From an uncultured Oscillibacter sp. (lineage in GTDB: Bacteria > Bacillota > Clostridia > Oscillospirales > Oscillospiraceae): a DNA stretch of 64,000 nt. Where the stretch lies: NCBI GenBank assembly GCA_910588005.1, contig CAJUQM010000002.1, forward strand, positions 1 through 64,000. Direction: 5' to 3'. The number at the start of each line of letters is the position of its first letter. Positions within the stretch are counted from its first letter, which is position 1. The position numbers and the translations under genes were made by a program. A model generated the notes under the pieces. It made no database searches. It saw only the letters and a list, made by a program, of their open reading frames with translations, and had not been told where the DNA came from. Shown here piece after piece: positions 23,830 to 32,421 of this stretch.

Positions 23830-26607
23830 TCAGGTTGTCATGCCGGTGTTGTTGATGAGCTTATCTAACACGGAGTCAATGGTGGTCATCAGCCGGCAGG
23901 CGGCATTGTAGGCCTTGGCATACATCATCAGGTTCATAGCCTCGTCGTTGAAGTCCACGGCGGAGACAGAGTCCCGGCTGGTATCCAAACTGACCTGGGC
24001 GTCGTAATAATTGTCCAGCTTGGTGGTGGCAATGGTCATATCGTCGCCCAAAACCGTGCCCATATTGAGCCACATGTCCTCCAGCGTTCCGGTAAACATA
24101 GCCTCGTGGCGGACATTGTCCACACCGTCATAGGGGATGGTGTCCGGACGGAACTCCAGCTTTTTGTAGAAGAGCTTGGTAAAGTTGTCGATAATATTCT
24201 TACTGTCTGTAGAGGCGGGCTTTGAGGAACCCGTGGGACAGACATAGGAGTTAACAATCAGAGGACCTGCGGCCCAGTCCAGGGAGATGGAGATATTGCT
24301 GGCAGTAATAGGCGGATGATCAGCATCATTGGTGTTGCCGTTGTTGCTGAACAGATTCCCTCCCACAAAGGCGCCGTTGCGGATCACATTGCCATCAGCA
24401 TCCTTCAGGGGGTCGCCGTTAGCATCCGTGCGGGGCTGGGCCAGGTATTCCTCAACGGAGTTGTACCCGTCCAAGGGACCGCCCGCACCTTTGACCCAAG
24501 CGGGAATATCATCCCACTTATCATTTTTGTTCAAGGTGTAGGTTTCGGCCGGGTCTGCGGGATTTGTGAATTTCAGCACCGTGCCGTCCGTCTGGGTGGG
24601 GTCAATATACTCTCCCTTGGGATTGACCAGATATCCCTGGTTAATCTTATTAAATTCTGTGGCAAAGGTGTGGGCCAGCAAATCCAGGGACTTCTGATAG
24701 TAGGGGATGCCGCGTTTGGTAGCGGCATTCTCGTCCACCCCGGCGACGGTGTCCTGACTGGCGAACTCTCCGGACTCGGTCAACAGCTCCCGCTGGGACT
24801 GGAGCTTGCCGTACAAGTCGTTATCGTCCAGCTTTACCGCCGTGGAGGGGACCTTCTTATACTCCTGTTTGTAATAGGTGGGATTGCCCCGGGCCTCCTC
24901 CAGCTCCGTGGTGTAGTCATCGGGGAATACAGGATTGGCCGGGGGATTGCCATTCGCATCTACTTTAATGTAGCGGTAACCGGAAATATCGGTCGGATCG
25001 TATTGGGGGTTCTCCTTGGGGTGCCAGGCCTCCTCCGGAACATTGGTGCCTGTGCCGTCGTCCTTGATAAACCGGAAGGAACCGTCTGGCTTTGTGTCGT
25101 CCCAGCCATCGTCGCCAGGCTTTTTGCCAAAGTTGGGGTTGTACTGATAGACCTTGGCGGCTTCATCCGCATTATGAGTGCCAGTGCCCGACGCCGTAAG
25201 ATACTTATAGGCAGTGGTACTGCCCTTGACCCAGTCCGGATTTCGGGAGATTTGGCTGGAGAGTTCCTTGAGGTACGTGGTGATCGTGATAATACCGGTG
25301 GCTTCATCCACCGAGGAAGTGGCCTTGCCATCCGCGGGATACTGATCCTCTGGAATTTCCACCTTGGTGGGAGGCATAATAGTAAAGAGAACGCGTCCGT
25401 TGCGGTCCACAAGCTCGGAGACGGTGATATCAAAGTTGGGACCGTGGGCGGCTTCCTTAATGGCGGCGGTAGGCGTTTTGCCGTCTGCCTTCAGATACAG
25501 CAGGCCCTCCTGGGTGGGATCGTATTTCGGGTTGTTGGGCTGGACGCCGGCGTCAGCCTGATCGGCGGCGGCGACAATTTTGCCGTCCACCATCTTCAAA
25601 AACTCCACGGTCGCATCGGGATAATTGGGATCGAGATCCGCCGTCTTGCCAAAGTTGGGGTTTCGCCAAGGCGCCTGATCCGCCGCCTGTGCCGGATTGT
25701 TGGTCAGGGTTCCGTCCGCCGTCAGATATTTATATGCCGCCTCGTTCAGAACGGGGTCAATGGACAGCTGTGCGGCGTAAATACCATCAATCAATACGGT
25801 CTCGTCGGTGTGGACCGAGGAATCCGGATTGGCGTTGTCCAAACGGATGGTCAGCTTTTCCACCTCGGCGCCGGGACCGACCTTCTCCATGCTGTAGGTC
25901 ACGTCAATTTTGACGTATTCGGACAACCGGTCGATCAGCAGATTTCGCTCATCCCGCATCTCCAGGGCGTCATTGCCGAAGATGTCGGCCTGGCGGATAT
26001 TCTCGTTCAGATTTTGGATATTGGTGAGAATGGTGTTTACTGTGTCAATGTTTTGCTCAAAGCGCATAACGGTGTTGTTGTAGTGCTCTTGCAGTCCCTT
26101 GCCGTAGGAATTCAGCATGGACACCAGTTTCTGGCAGGCGGAGCGCACCTGGACGTCGTACTCATCGTGACCGGTTTGGTCGGTGAGGTTATTCAACGCT
26201 TTGTAAATCTCCCGGAACTGGGCCGCCACAATGCCGAATTCCTTGCCCTCGGCGATCTCGCCGCCCTTGCCCACTTCGTCCAGAATCTTTGCGATGCCCT
26301 CCAGACCCGCCAGCAGACCGTCCATAGCGCCCACGTCGGCGCTTTTGGAGCGGTATTGAATATCCAGATAGGGGTCCCGCAGCTGGGAGAGACCATAGCA
26401 CAAAACACCCTGGCCCACCTTTACGCCGGTGGTGGAGTAATAGCGGTCCGCACCGGCGTTATAAAGGCTTTTCTGGTCCAGCCGCTGCCGGGTATATCCC
26501 AGAGTGTTCACGTTGGAAATGTTATTGCCCGTTACCGTCAGGCCGGTCTGAGCAGCATAAACCGCCAGACGTGCCTGCGTAAAAGAGCCAAATGTACCAA
26601 TGCCCAT
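23830..26607 (-). CDS. flgK: Hook-associated protein FlgK (HAP1) with a large repeat-bearing insertion
   Basis: FlgK forms the first junction ring between hook and filament. The N-terminus is canonical (TVTGNNISNVNTLGYTRQR) and the C-terminus has the family helix (FNDEAMNLMMYAKAYNAACR). At 925 residues it is far longer than the 500-650 typical; roughly residues 285-560 hold an insertion with repeated segments of the form aromatic-x-Y/F-L/I-x-x-D-G-x-x-T. The ATG at 26607 has GGAGGT 7 bases upstream and follows an in-frame ATG at 26631 that is rejected. It is an operon member between flgN (its chaperone) and flgL. Confidence 0.94.
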   Translation of the reverse strand: MGIGTFGSFTQARLAVYAAQTGLTVTGNNISNVNTLGYTRQRLDQKSLYNAGADRYYSTTGVKVGQGVLCYGLSQLRDPYLDIQYRSKSADVGAMDGLLAGLEGIAKILDEVGKGGEIAEGKEFGIVAAQFREIYKALNNLTDQTGHDEYDVQVRSACQKLVSMLNSYGKGLQEHYNNTVMRFEQNIDTVNTILTNIQNLNENIRQADIFGNDALEMRDERNLLIDRLSEYVKIDVTYSMEKVGPGAEVEKLTIRLDNANPDSSVHTDETVLIDGIYAAQLSIDPVLNEAAYKYLTADGTLTNNPAQAADQAPWRNPNFGKTADLDPNYPDATVEFLKMVDGKIVAAADQADAGVQPNNPKYDPTQEGLLYLKADGKTPTAAIKEAAHGPNFDITVSELVDRNGRVLFTIMPPTKVEIPEDQYPADGKATSSVDEATGIITITTYLKELSSQISRNPDWVKGSTTAYKYLTASGTGTHNADEAAKVYQYNPNFGKKPGDDGWDDTKPDGSFRFIKDDGTGTNVPEEAWHPKENPQYDPTDISGYRYIKVDANGNPPANPVFPDDYTTELEEARGNPTYYKQEYKKVPSTAVKLDDNDLYGKLQSQRELLTESGEFASQDTVAGVDENAATKRGIPYYQKSLDLLAHTFATEFNKINQGYLVNPKGEYIDPTQTDGTVLKFTNPADPAETYTLNKNDKWDDIPAWVKGAGGPLDGYNSVEEYLAQPRTDANGDPLKDADGNVIRNGAFVGGNLFSNNGNTNDADHPPITASNISISLDWAAGPLIVNSYVCPTGSSKPASTDSKNIIDNFTKLFYKKLEFRPDTIPYDGVDNVRHEAMFTGTLEDMWLNMGTVLGDDMTIATTKLDNYYDAQVSLDTSRDSVSAVDFNDEAMNLMMYAKAYNAACRLMTTIDSVLDKLINNTGMTT
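24945..25745 (-). repeat. Degenerate repeats inside FlgK
   Basis: Five protein-level repeats: YKYLTADGT, LLYLKADGKTPT, YKYLTASGTGT, FRFIKDDGTGT and YRYIKVDANGN. Some are followed by an NPNFGK or NPQYDPT segment after an Ala-rich turn. They are diverged at DNA level, so they are old or selected for variation. FlgL carries one related segment. Confidence 0.6.
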
Positions 26608-26744
26608 AAAAGTAACCTCCATGCGCCCCACGGCGCCAAGATCGAAATAAAGCTTCTCAAAGAAAGGACCCTGCTGCGTTCCCCCGACAGGGGAGAACGG
26701 CGGCGTTTTAGAATTATTCTATTTATAGAAGTCCGCGCGGCCAA

Positions 26745-27227
26745 TCAGGCGCGGAAGTCCGTCTTCATACTGGGTGGGGTGTCCGGCGGCGGCGGTGGGA
26801 CATAACCGGGACCCTCCTCCGGGGCGGGCGCACCGCCCAGATCGGAGATAATACCGTCAATCTCCCGCATGTGCTGCTCCAAAACGGTCCGGGCGCCGTC
26901 GGCCTCTTTGCGGTAGTCCCGGTACTGGCTCTGCAGCGTGGCGACGGCCGCCTTGGCCTCGTTCTGCAGGGCCGGCGGAAAGTGCTCAGGAAGGCGGACG
27001 AGGGGAACATTGCCGCAGTTCAGCTCGGAGAGCAGCTTTTCACGGGTCTGCTCCATGCCGCGGAAGGCCAGCGTCATGGCCTGCTCCTGTTTCATAATCT
27101 CGTCCAGGGCCATCAAATCATCCGCATTGGCGGCGGCGGCCTTTTTCCGGGCGAGAGCGGAGAGCTGCTCCAAGCTCTCTCCCAGGGAGCGCAGCAGAGA
27201 GAGGTATGCCTGATAGATATCACCCAT
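26745..27227 (-). CDS. flgN: FlgN-family export chaperone
   Basis: FlgN chaperones FlgK and FlgL for export. The 160-residue protein is helical, with a leucine-rich N-terminus (LSLLRSLGESLEQLSALARK), the NADDLMALDEIMKQEQAMTL segment typical of FlgN_like proteins, and a disordered proline-rich tail. It starts three bases after flgM and precedes flgK, the common order. The 137 bases between it and flgK hold an imperfect hairpin but no gene. Confidence 0.85.
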   Translation of the reverse strand: MGDIYQAYLSLLRSLGESLEQLSALARKKAAAANADDLMALDEIMKQEQAMTLAFRGMEQTREKLLSELNCGNVPLVRLPEHFPPALQNEAKAAVATLQSQYRDYRKEADGARTVLEQHMREIDGIISDLGGAPAPEEGPGYVPPPPPDTPPSMKTDFRA

Positions 27228-27230
27228 GGG

Positions 27231-27542
27231 CTACGCCTCCGACAAAAACAGCATCCGCCCGGCAATGGCCATGGGATCAGGCGTATACTCTCCGGAGGAT
27301 ACCGCCTGACGAAGAGCCTGAATATCCCCGGTGGTAGTGGCGGTCCGGACCTCCTGAGACAGGCGGCTGACCATCTGCATTTGAAAGGCGCTCTTTCCCT
27401 CCGGCAGAGGGGAGAAAGACGCGGAATCATATTTGTGCTCCACCGCAGACTGAGCGGAAGCGCCCCGCCGATGGACGGGATAATAGGCCTTGGAACGGGA
27501 CACGGAAGAAATCGCGCTGGGTCGGCCAGAAGAAGTCAGCAC
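27231..27542 (-). CDS. flgM: Anti-sigma-28 factor FlgM
   Basis: FlgM binds FliA until the hook is complete and is then exported. The 103-residue protein has a disordered N-terminal half and the conserved C-terminal sigma-binding helices (SRLSQEVRTATTTGDIQALR, then YTPDPMAIAGRML). The start is GTG at 27542 with AAAGGA about 11 bases upstream. It is the first gene of the late operon and is preceded by a close match to a sigma-28 promoter, so FliA would drive synthesis of its own inhibitor. Confidence 0.88.
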   Translation of the reverse strand: MLTSSGRPSAISSVSRSKAYYPVHRRGASAQSAVEHKYDSASFSPLPEGKSAFQMQMVSRLSQEVRTATTTGDIQALRQAVSSGEYTPDPMAIAGRMLFLSEA

Positions 27543-27591
27543 GGGATCTCACATCCTTTTCTGTAAAGTCAATCTGATCTCTCAATATTTC

Positions 27592-27618
27592 TTATCGGCA
27601 ATTGTGCCGAAAAGTTAA
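27592..27618 (-). promoter_or_regulatory. Sigma-28 (FliA) promoter of the flgM operon
   Basis: Minus strand: TTAACTTT, exactly 11 bases, then GCCGATAA. The -10 is identical to the enterobacterial consensus and the -35 differs at two positions from TAAAGTTT. It lies about 50 bases before the flgM start. Confidence 0.85.
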
Positions 27619-27663
27619 GAACGCGCGGAAAAGAACTTTTCACCCCCAGGGGAATTTTTCCGC

Positions 27664-27702
27664 GAAAAACGCGGCGGAACCATTTTCGGTCCCGCCGCGT
27701 CA
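27664..27702 (-). terminator. Terminator of the cheA-cheB operon
   Basis: Minus strand: stem ACGCGGCGG paired with CCGCCGCGT, then TTTTCGCGG. It stands between the cheB stop and the flgM promoter, insulating the two operons. Confidence 0.75.
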
Positions 27703-27748
27703 AATATTTGTTCTAAAACTGCGCCGTCAGAGGCGGAGAGGAGGATTC

Positions 27749-28813
27749 TCAAAGGGTTTTCAAGTGCCGCAGCAGCACGTTGGCCACGTTTTCACAGGAG
27801 GCCTGGGTGCATACTGCTCCAATGTCATTGGCGACCTTGGGCATACCGTAGACCACGCAGGACTCCTGGTCCTGGCCAATGGTATAGGCGCCCTTGCGGC
27901 GCATAGCCAACAGCCCCGCGGCGCCGTCCTGTCCCATGCCGGTCATAATGATGCCCACCATCTTGCAGCGGACCACCTCTGACATGGACTGAAACAGCGC
28001 GTCCACAGAGGGACGGTGGCCGCTGACTTTTTCTCCCGCCATACAGGAGACCGTGTATTTGTCTCCAATACGGACAACCCGGGCCTGCAGATCGGCAGGG
28101 GCCACCAGGGCCAGGCCGCGGCGGAGTTCATCGCCGTTTTTGGCTTCCCGCACCTCCATCTGGCAAAGGTTGTTCAGGCGGTTGGCGTACATCTGGGTAA
28201 AGCCCTTGGGCATGTGCTGTACGATGACCATGGGGGGGATATCGGCAGGCAGGCGCTTCATAACCTCCAGCGTGGCCTCCGTTCCGCCGGTGGAGGCGCC
28301 AAGACCGATCACCACGTTGTTCAGAGCGGGGGCGGCTCCCAGAAGTCCGGCGGGCGAAGAGGAAACCGCCGCCACAGCGCTGCTCGCGGCGGAGACCGCC
28401 GGCGGCGCGCTTACCCGAACTCTGGACATGGAGGCGACCAACACCTTTTGGGCCAGGGCGGTGATGAAGGAGGCCTGGGTATCCTCCGAGGTGGGTTTGC
28501 GGACAAAGTCCACCGCGCCGGCAGCCAAGGCGTCAAACACTTTCAAATTCAAAGAGGACACAAGAATGACGGGAATCGGATTGGCAGGAAGGTATTCCTT
28601 CAAAAAATCAATGCCGCTCTGCCCAGGCATCTCTACGTCCATGGTGACTACGTCGGGATTCAGTGCGGGGATTTTCCGCCTTGCATCCAAAGTGTTAATG
28701 GCGAAGCCCACCACTTCGATTCTGGGATGGGCCGTAAGGCCCTTGATAATCATACTGCGCGCCAGAAGCGAATCGTCTACCACCATGACGCGGATTTTTT
28801 TGGCTGGTACCAT
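27749..28813 (-). CDS. cheB: Chemotaxis methylesterase CheB
   Basis: CheB removes methyl groups from receptors (and deamidates in some species) and is activated by CheA phosphorylation. The receiver domain spans residues 1-125, with DDS near residue 13 and the phospho-acceptor in VVTMDVEMPG. A ~45-residue Ala/Ser-rich linker follows. The esterase domain has the catalytic serine in GASTGGTEA, histidine in IVQHMPKGF and aspartate in MTGMGQDGA. It starts after GGAGG. It is the last gene of the cheA-cheW-cheR-cheB operon. Confidence 0.96.
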   Translation of the reverse strand: MVPAKKIRVMVVDDSLLARSMIIKGLTAHPRIEVVGFAINTLDARRKIPALNPDVVTMDVEMPGQSGIDFLKEYLPANPIPVILVSSLNLKVFDALAAGAVDFVRKPTSEDTQASFITALAQKVLVASMSRVRVSAPPAVSAASSAVAAVSSSPAGLLGAAPALNNVVIGLGASTGGTEATLEVMKRLPADIPPMVIVQHMPKGFTQMYANRLNNLCQMEVREAKNGDELRRGLALVAPADLQARVVRIGDKYTVSCMAGEKVSGHRPSVDALFQSMSEVVRCKMVGIIMTGMGQDGAAGLLAMRRKGAYTIGQDQESCVVYGMPKVANDIGAVCTQASCENVANVLLRHLKTL

Positions 28814-28848
28814 GTTTACGGAATGCCTCCTTCAAAAAGCTCCGGCCG

Positions 28849-29694
28849 TCATTTTTGGAAGACCGCCGTGGCCACCCTGCGATAGGGCATACCGGCGCTT
28901 AGATTTTCAGAGCAGCTAATCATGAAATAACCGCCGGGGACCGTGGCATCGTAAAAACGGCGGACCAGGGCGTCTTTGGTAGGCTGATCGAAATAAATCA
29001 TGACATTGCGGCAGAAAATCATATCAAATTTCCGCCGGAACTGGATAGGACTCATCAGGTTAAAGGTCCGGAAATCCACATTATTCCGCACCGCCGGGGC
29101 AACTGTGTGGGTACCGTCCCGGTTGGGAGTAAAGTATTTCCGCTTCCACTCTGCGGGGATGGTGTCCGGCAGAGTGTATACACCTTTTCGGGCGGCGGTC
29201 AGGGCCTGGGCAGAGATATCCGTTGCCAAGATCTGGGTATCCCACTGGCTGGCCTGGCTTCCCAAATAGTCAAAGAGGAACATGGAGAGATTGTAGGGTT
29301 CCTCGCCGCTGGAGCAGCCGGCGCTCCAGATGGCGAGGCACTTGTCCCGCTGGTGGCGCTGGACCAGATCCGGGATAATCCTCTCGCGGAAAAAGTCCAG
29401 CGGCTCCTTCTCTCGCATGAAAAAGGTGTAGTTGGTAGTGAGCTTATTGATGATCAGGGTGATTTCGCTGTCCTCTTTTTTATCCAGCACGTGGTTGACA
29501 AATTCCCCAAAGCTCTTATAACCCAGCTTTCGAAGGGCCGGAGACAGACGTCCGGTGATAAGCTGTTTCTTCTGGGAGAGGTCGATGCCGTAGGACGACT
29601 GGATAAATGTCACCATCCGCTTGAAATCAGCGTCTGAAATCGCCATGGGGGAAAAGGCGCCTGCCCCCGGCGCGCCCTTGGTCTCGTTACTCAT
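28849..29694 (-). CDS. cheR: Chemotaxis methyltransferase CheR
   Basis: CheR methylates glutamates of chemoreceptors with S-adenosylmethionine. The N-terminal helical domain includes TNYTFFMREKEPLDFF; the SAM-binding motif is IWSAGCSSGEEPYNL; and the end has FDMIFCRNVMIYFD. It has 281 residues, a usual length. The ATG overlaps the cheW stop by eight bases, suggesting coupling; a second in-frame ATG at 29646 is possible. No receptor with a CheR-tethering C-terminus is seen in this window. Confidence 0.95.
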   Translation of the reverse strand: MSNETKGAPGAGAFSPMAISDADFKRMVTFIQSSYGIDLSQKKQLITGRLSPALRKLGYKSFGEFVNHVLDKKEDSEITLIINKLTTNYTFFMREKEPLDFFRERIIPDLVQRHQRDKCLAIWSAGCSSGEEPYNLSMFLFDYLGSQASQWDTQILATDISAQALTAARKGVYTLPDTIPAEWKRKYFTPNRDGTHTVAPAVRNNVDFRTFNLMSPIQFRRKFDMIFCRNVMIYFDQPTKDALVRRFYDATVPGGYFMISCSENLSAGMPYRRVATAVFQK

Positions 29695-30175
29695 GGGGAA
29701 TCAGCTGGTCGCAGTCCAGCACCAGCATGGTGCCAGAGCCGTCGGGCAGTGTGCACATCCCGGAGACCAACTTTTGGGCGCTCTGAGAGGGGATGGGCAA
29801 AATGCTGGCGTTGGGAATATCCAGCATCACTTCCACGGAATCCACCAGAATACCCAACTGGGTGCCGTTGTAGTTCAGGACCACCAGCAGACTTTCGCTT
29901 TCCATGGGAGGCTTACCCAGCCGCAGGCGGATATCCATGATGGGGATGATCTGGCCCCGCATGTTGAAGATGCCCCGGATGTAGTCCGGCATCATGGGCA
30001 GATAGGTCGCCGTATGGGTATTCAGGATTTCCACCACATATTCGGCGTCCACGCCCAAGCGCAGATCGTCCGTGATGAAAATGAGATATTTCCGGCTTTC
30101 TACGGTCTCCTCCATAACGGGGGGATTCGTCTCGTCCTGAATTTGAAACAGGACATTTTCGTTTACCGCGCTCAT
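29687..30175 (-). CDS. cheW: Chemotaxis coupling protein CheW
   Basis: CheW joins receptors to CheA. The 162-residue protein has an SH3-like CheW domain: KYLIFITDDLRLGVDAEYV, the conserved IRGIFNMRGQIIPIMDIRLR, and the closing DGSGTMLVLDCDQLI. A 25-residue N-terminal extension precedes the domain. The start has AAAGGAGGG upstream. cheV in the first operon supplies a second CheW-like coupler. Confidence 0.95.
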   Translation of the reverse strand: MSAVNENVLFQIQDETNPPVMEETVESRKYLIFITDDLRLGVDAEYVVEILNTHTATYLPMMPDYIRGIFNMRGQIIPIMDIRLRLGKPPMESESLLVVLNYNGTQLGILVDSVEVMLDIPNASILPIPSQSAQKLVSGMCTLPDGSGTMLVLDCDQLIPHE

Positions 30176-30196
30176 TGCGTTCCCTCCTTTGGCGCG

Positions 30197-32296
30197 TTAC
30201 GCGCCCCGGGCCGCCGCGAAAAGGCCGCCCGCGTCCAGAATGATACTGATGTTGCCGTCGCCCAGGATGCTGCATCCGGTGATGCCGAAATTTTTGATGT
30301 CGAAGCTGTTGACATAGGCGGGAAGCGGTTTTACCACAATTTGCTGCTCGCCAAGCAGCTCATCGACAAACAGGCAGTAGGAACAGTCGCCGGACTCCAG
30401 CCACATCAAAATACCATCGCCGATTTCCTCGGCGCCGGTGGGAAGGTTGTAGAAGTCCCTGGCGCGGACCACGGGGTAGTACCCGTCCATAATTTTGACC
30501 ATTTCGCCGTTAACAGAATCGTGAAGGATATCGTTGGCGGTTACCTTCAGGGTGGAGCGGATGTTGTTGATGGGGATGGTGAAGATCGAGTCCCCGACAG
30601 ACACTTCCATGCCGTCCATAATGGCCATGGTCAGGGGAATCCGCATGGTGGTGATCATGCCGCGGCCCTGCTCGCTGGTGATGCTGACCGTGCCGCCCAG
30701 ACTCTCTACACCGCTCTTTACCACGTCCATACCCACGCCCCGGCCGGAGAACTCCGTCACCTGCTGGTTGGTGGAAAAGCCGGGAGCCATCAGGAAGTTC
30801 AGAATCTCCTTGTGGCTGTACTCCACGTCGGGAGAGGCAATGCCGTTTTTGATGGCCTTTCGCAGCACGGCCTCGTCGTTGACGCCGGCGCCGTCGTCCT
30901 TGATCTGGATGATAACTTCGCTGCCGGTGTCCTCGGCGGAGAGGACAATCTCCCCCACAGGGTCTTTGCCGGCGGCGACGCGGTCCTCCACGTTTTCCTC
31001 AATGCCGTGGTCCATGGAATTACGGACCATGTGCATAATGGGGTCGCCGATGGAGTCCACAATGGTCTTATCCACCTCGGTGTTTTCGCCGATGAGAGTG
31101 AGCTTAACCTGCTTGTTCAGCTTTTTGCTCATATCCCGAACAATGCGGTTCATCTTCTGGAAGGTGTTGGACACCGGGATCATCCGCAGGGACATGGACA
31201 CGTCCTGAAGCTCGTCGGTGAGCTTACGCAGCTGCCGGGCAGACTTGGAGAAGGCATCCAAATGGAGTCCCTTCAGGTCCGGAGAGGCGGTGACCATGGC
31301 CTCGGTGATGACGATCTCGCCCACGATGGCGGAGAGCTGGTCCAGCTTGCTCAGACCCACGCTGATGAGACTCTCCTTCTGGTGCTGCTGAGCGGCGGCC
31401 GCAGGAGCAGCGGCGGCTGCGGCCTTCGCGGGAGCCGCGGCCTTGGGAGCTGCCGCGGCGTCGTTGGACTGCGGCACGGACTCCTCTTCCGGCTCTTCCT
31501 GGGGAGGGGCGGGAACATAGTCGTGGGGCTGGTAGGAGCGCACGGAACCGGCCTCGCGGATCACGGCGATGGACTTCTCCCGGTTTTCCGGGTTTTTGAA
31601 CATCAGCAGGAAGCCCTCGTCAATAATTTTTTCCGCCGTTGAGGCGTCGCTCTCCACCCCGGCGGGTTCATAGAGGAAATCCGCGTCGGAGCAAAAGCTC
31701 TGGATAGAGGTTACCAGCATGTAGGCCCGCAGGTTCTCCATGCCGCAGCCGTCGTCGAAAAAGACCCGCAGCTCGTGGGGGAAATCCGGGTTGCCGCTTC
31801 CGGCGGCGGGAACAGCCGCGGGGGCCGGGGCGCTGGCGGCGGGAGCAGCCTGGGGCGGCGGGGCGGCGGGGGTCTCCTCAGCAGGCTCCTCTCCTTTAAT
31901 TTTAGCGATCAGGCTATTAATATTTGCAAGGAAGCTGTCGACATCCTTATTAAGAGGCTCTTCCGCCTCCACCTTTTCCATCTCCTCCCGGAAATAGTCC
32001 ACGGCGCGGAGCATCACGTCGAACAGAGCGGGACGGTCCGCGTCCTTTACCACGGACATCGTACCCTCCCGAATGAGGAAAAACATGTCCTCGATCCGAT
32101 GGGAGACTGCCGCCAGAGAATCGAACTCCATCATAGCAGAAGAACCCTTGATGGTATGCATGATCCGGAAGATCTCATTCACATTGTCCTGGGAGAACGT
32201 GTTTTCCTTTTCCGCGTCCAGAACGATTGTCTCCAGCTGTTCCAGCAGGGAGTTGGTTTCGTAGATATACATGTCCAGGATATCATTACTGCTCAC
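30197..32296 (-). CDS. cheA: Chemotaxis histidine kinase CheA
   Basis: CheA autophosphorylates and passes phosphate to CheY, CheB and CheV. Domains in order: HPt with His47 in IMHTIKGSSAMMEF; a Pro/Ala-rich linker; a P2-like response-regulator docking region (about 165-270); an Ala-rich linker; the dimerisation helices (about 310-375); the HATPase domain with MHMVRNSMDHGIE, DDGAGVN and SGRGVGMDVV; and a C-terminal CheW-like domain. It has 699 residues. The start is GTG at 32296. A candidate FliA promoter lies about 35-60 bases upstream. Confidence 0.97.
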   Translation of the reverse strand: MSSNDILDMYIYETNSLLEQLETIVLDAEKENTFSQDNVNEIFRIMHTIKGSSAMMEFDSLAAVSHRIEDMFFLIREGTMSVVKDADRPALFDVMLRAVDYFREEMEKVEAEEPLNKDVDSFLANINSLIAKIKGEEPAEETPAAPPPQAAPAASAPAPAAVPAAGSGNPDFPHELRVFFDDGCGMENLRAYMLVTSIQSFCSDADFLYEPAGVESDASTAEKIIDEGFLLMFKNPENREKSIAVIREAGSVRSYQPHDYVPAPPQEEPEEESVPQSNDAAAAPKAAAPAKAAAAAAPAAAAQQHQKESLISVGLSKLDQLSAIVGEIVITEAMVTASPDLKGLHLDAFSKSARQLRKLTDELQDVSMSLRMIPVSNTFQKMNRIVRDMSKKLNKQVKLTLIGENTEVDKTIVDSIGDPIMHMVRNSMDHGIEENVEDRVAAGKDPVGEIVLSAEDTGSEVIIQIKDDGAGVNDEAVLRKAIKNGIASPDVEYSHKEILNFLMAPGFSTNQQVTEFSGRGVGMDVVKSGVESLGGTVSITSEQGRGMITTMRIPLTMAIMDGMEVSVGDSIFTIPINNIRSTLKVTANDILHDSVNGEMVKIMDGYYPVVRARDFYNLPTGAEEIGDGILMWLESGDCSYCLFVDELLGEQQIVVKPLPAYVNSFDIKNFGITGCSILGDGNISIILDAGGLFAAARGA

Positions 32297-32327
32297 GGGA
32301 ACACCACCTCATTTGTCTTTTTGAAAT

Positions 32328-32354
32328 TTATCGGCCAGCTGCCGCAAAAAAATA
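32328..32354 (-). promoter_or_regulatory. Sigma-28 (FliA) promoter of the cheA operon
   Basis: Minus strand: TATTTTTT, exactly 11 bases, then a perfect GCCGATAA. Spacing equals the flgM and fliD sites. It also marks the divergent region shared with the surface-protein operon on the plus strand. Confidence 0.8.
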
Positions 32355-32421
32355 AGTAGTCTTTATCAGATTTTTCTGCTATCATGTACTAGTATAAGTC
32401 TTTTTCTGCGAGGTGTCAAGA

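Noticed and set aside
24316..26805. A long open frame on the plus strand opposite flgK
   Set aside because: FlgK on the minus strand has clear family motifs and a good ribosome site; this frame has neither.
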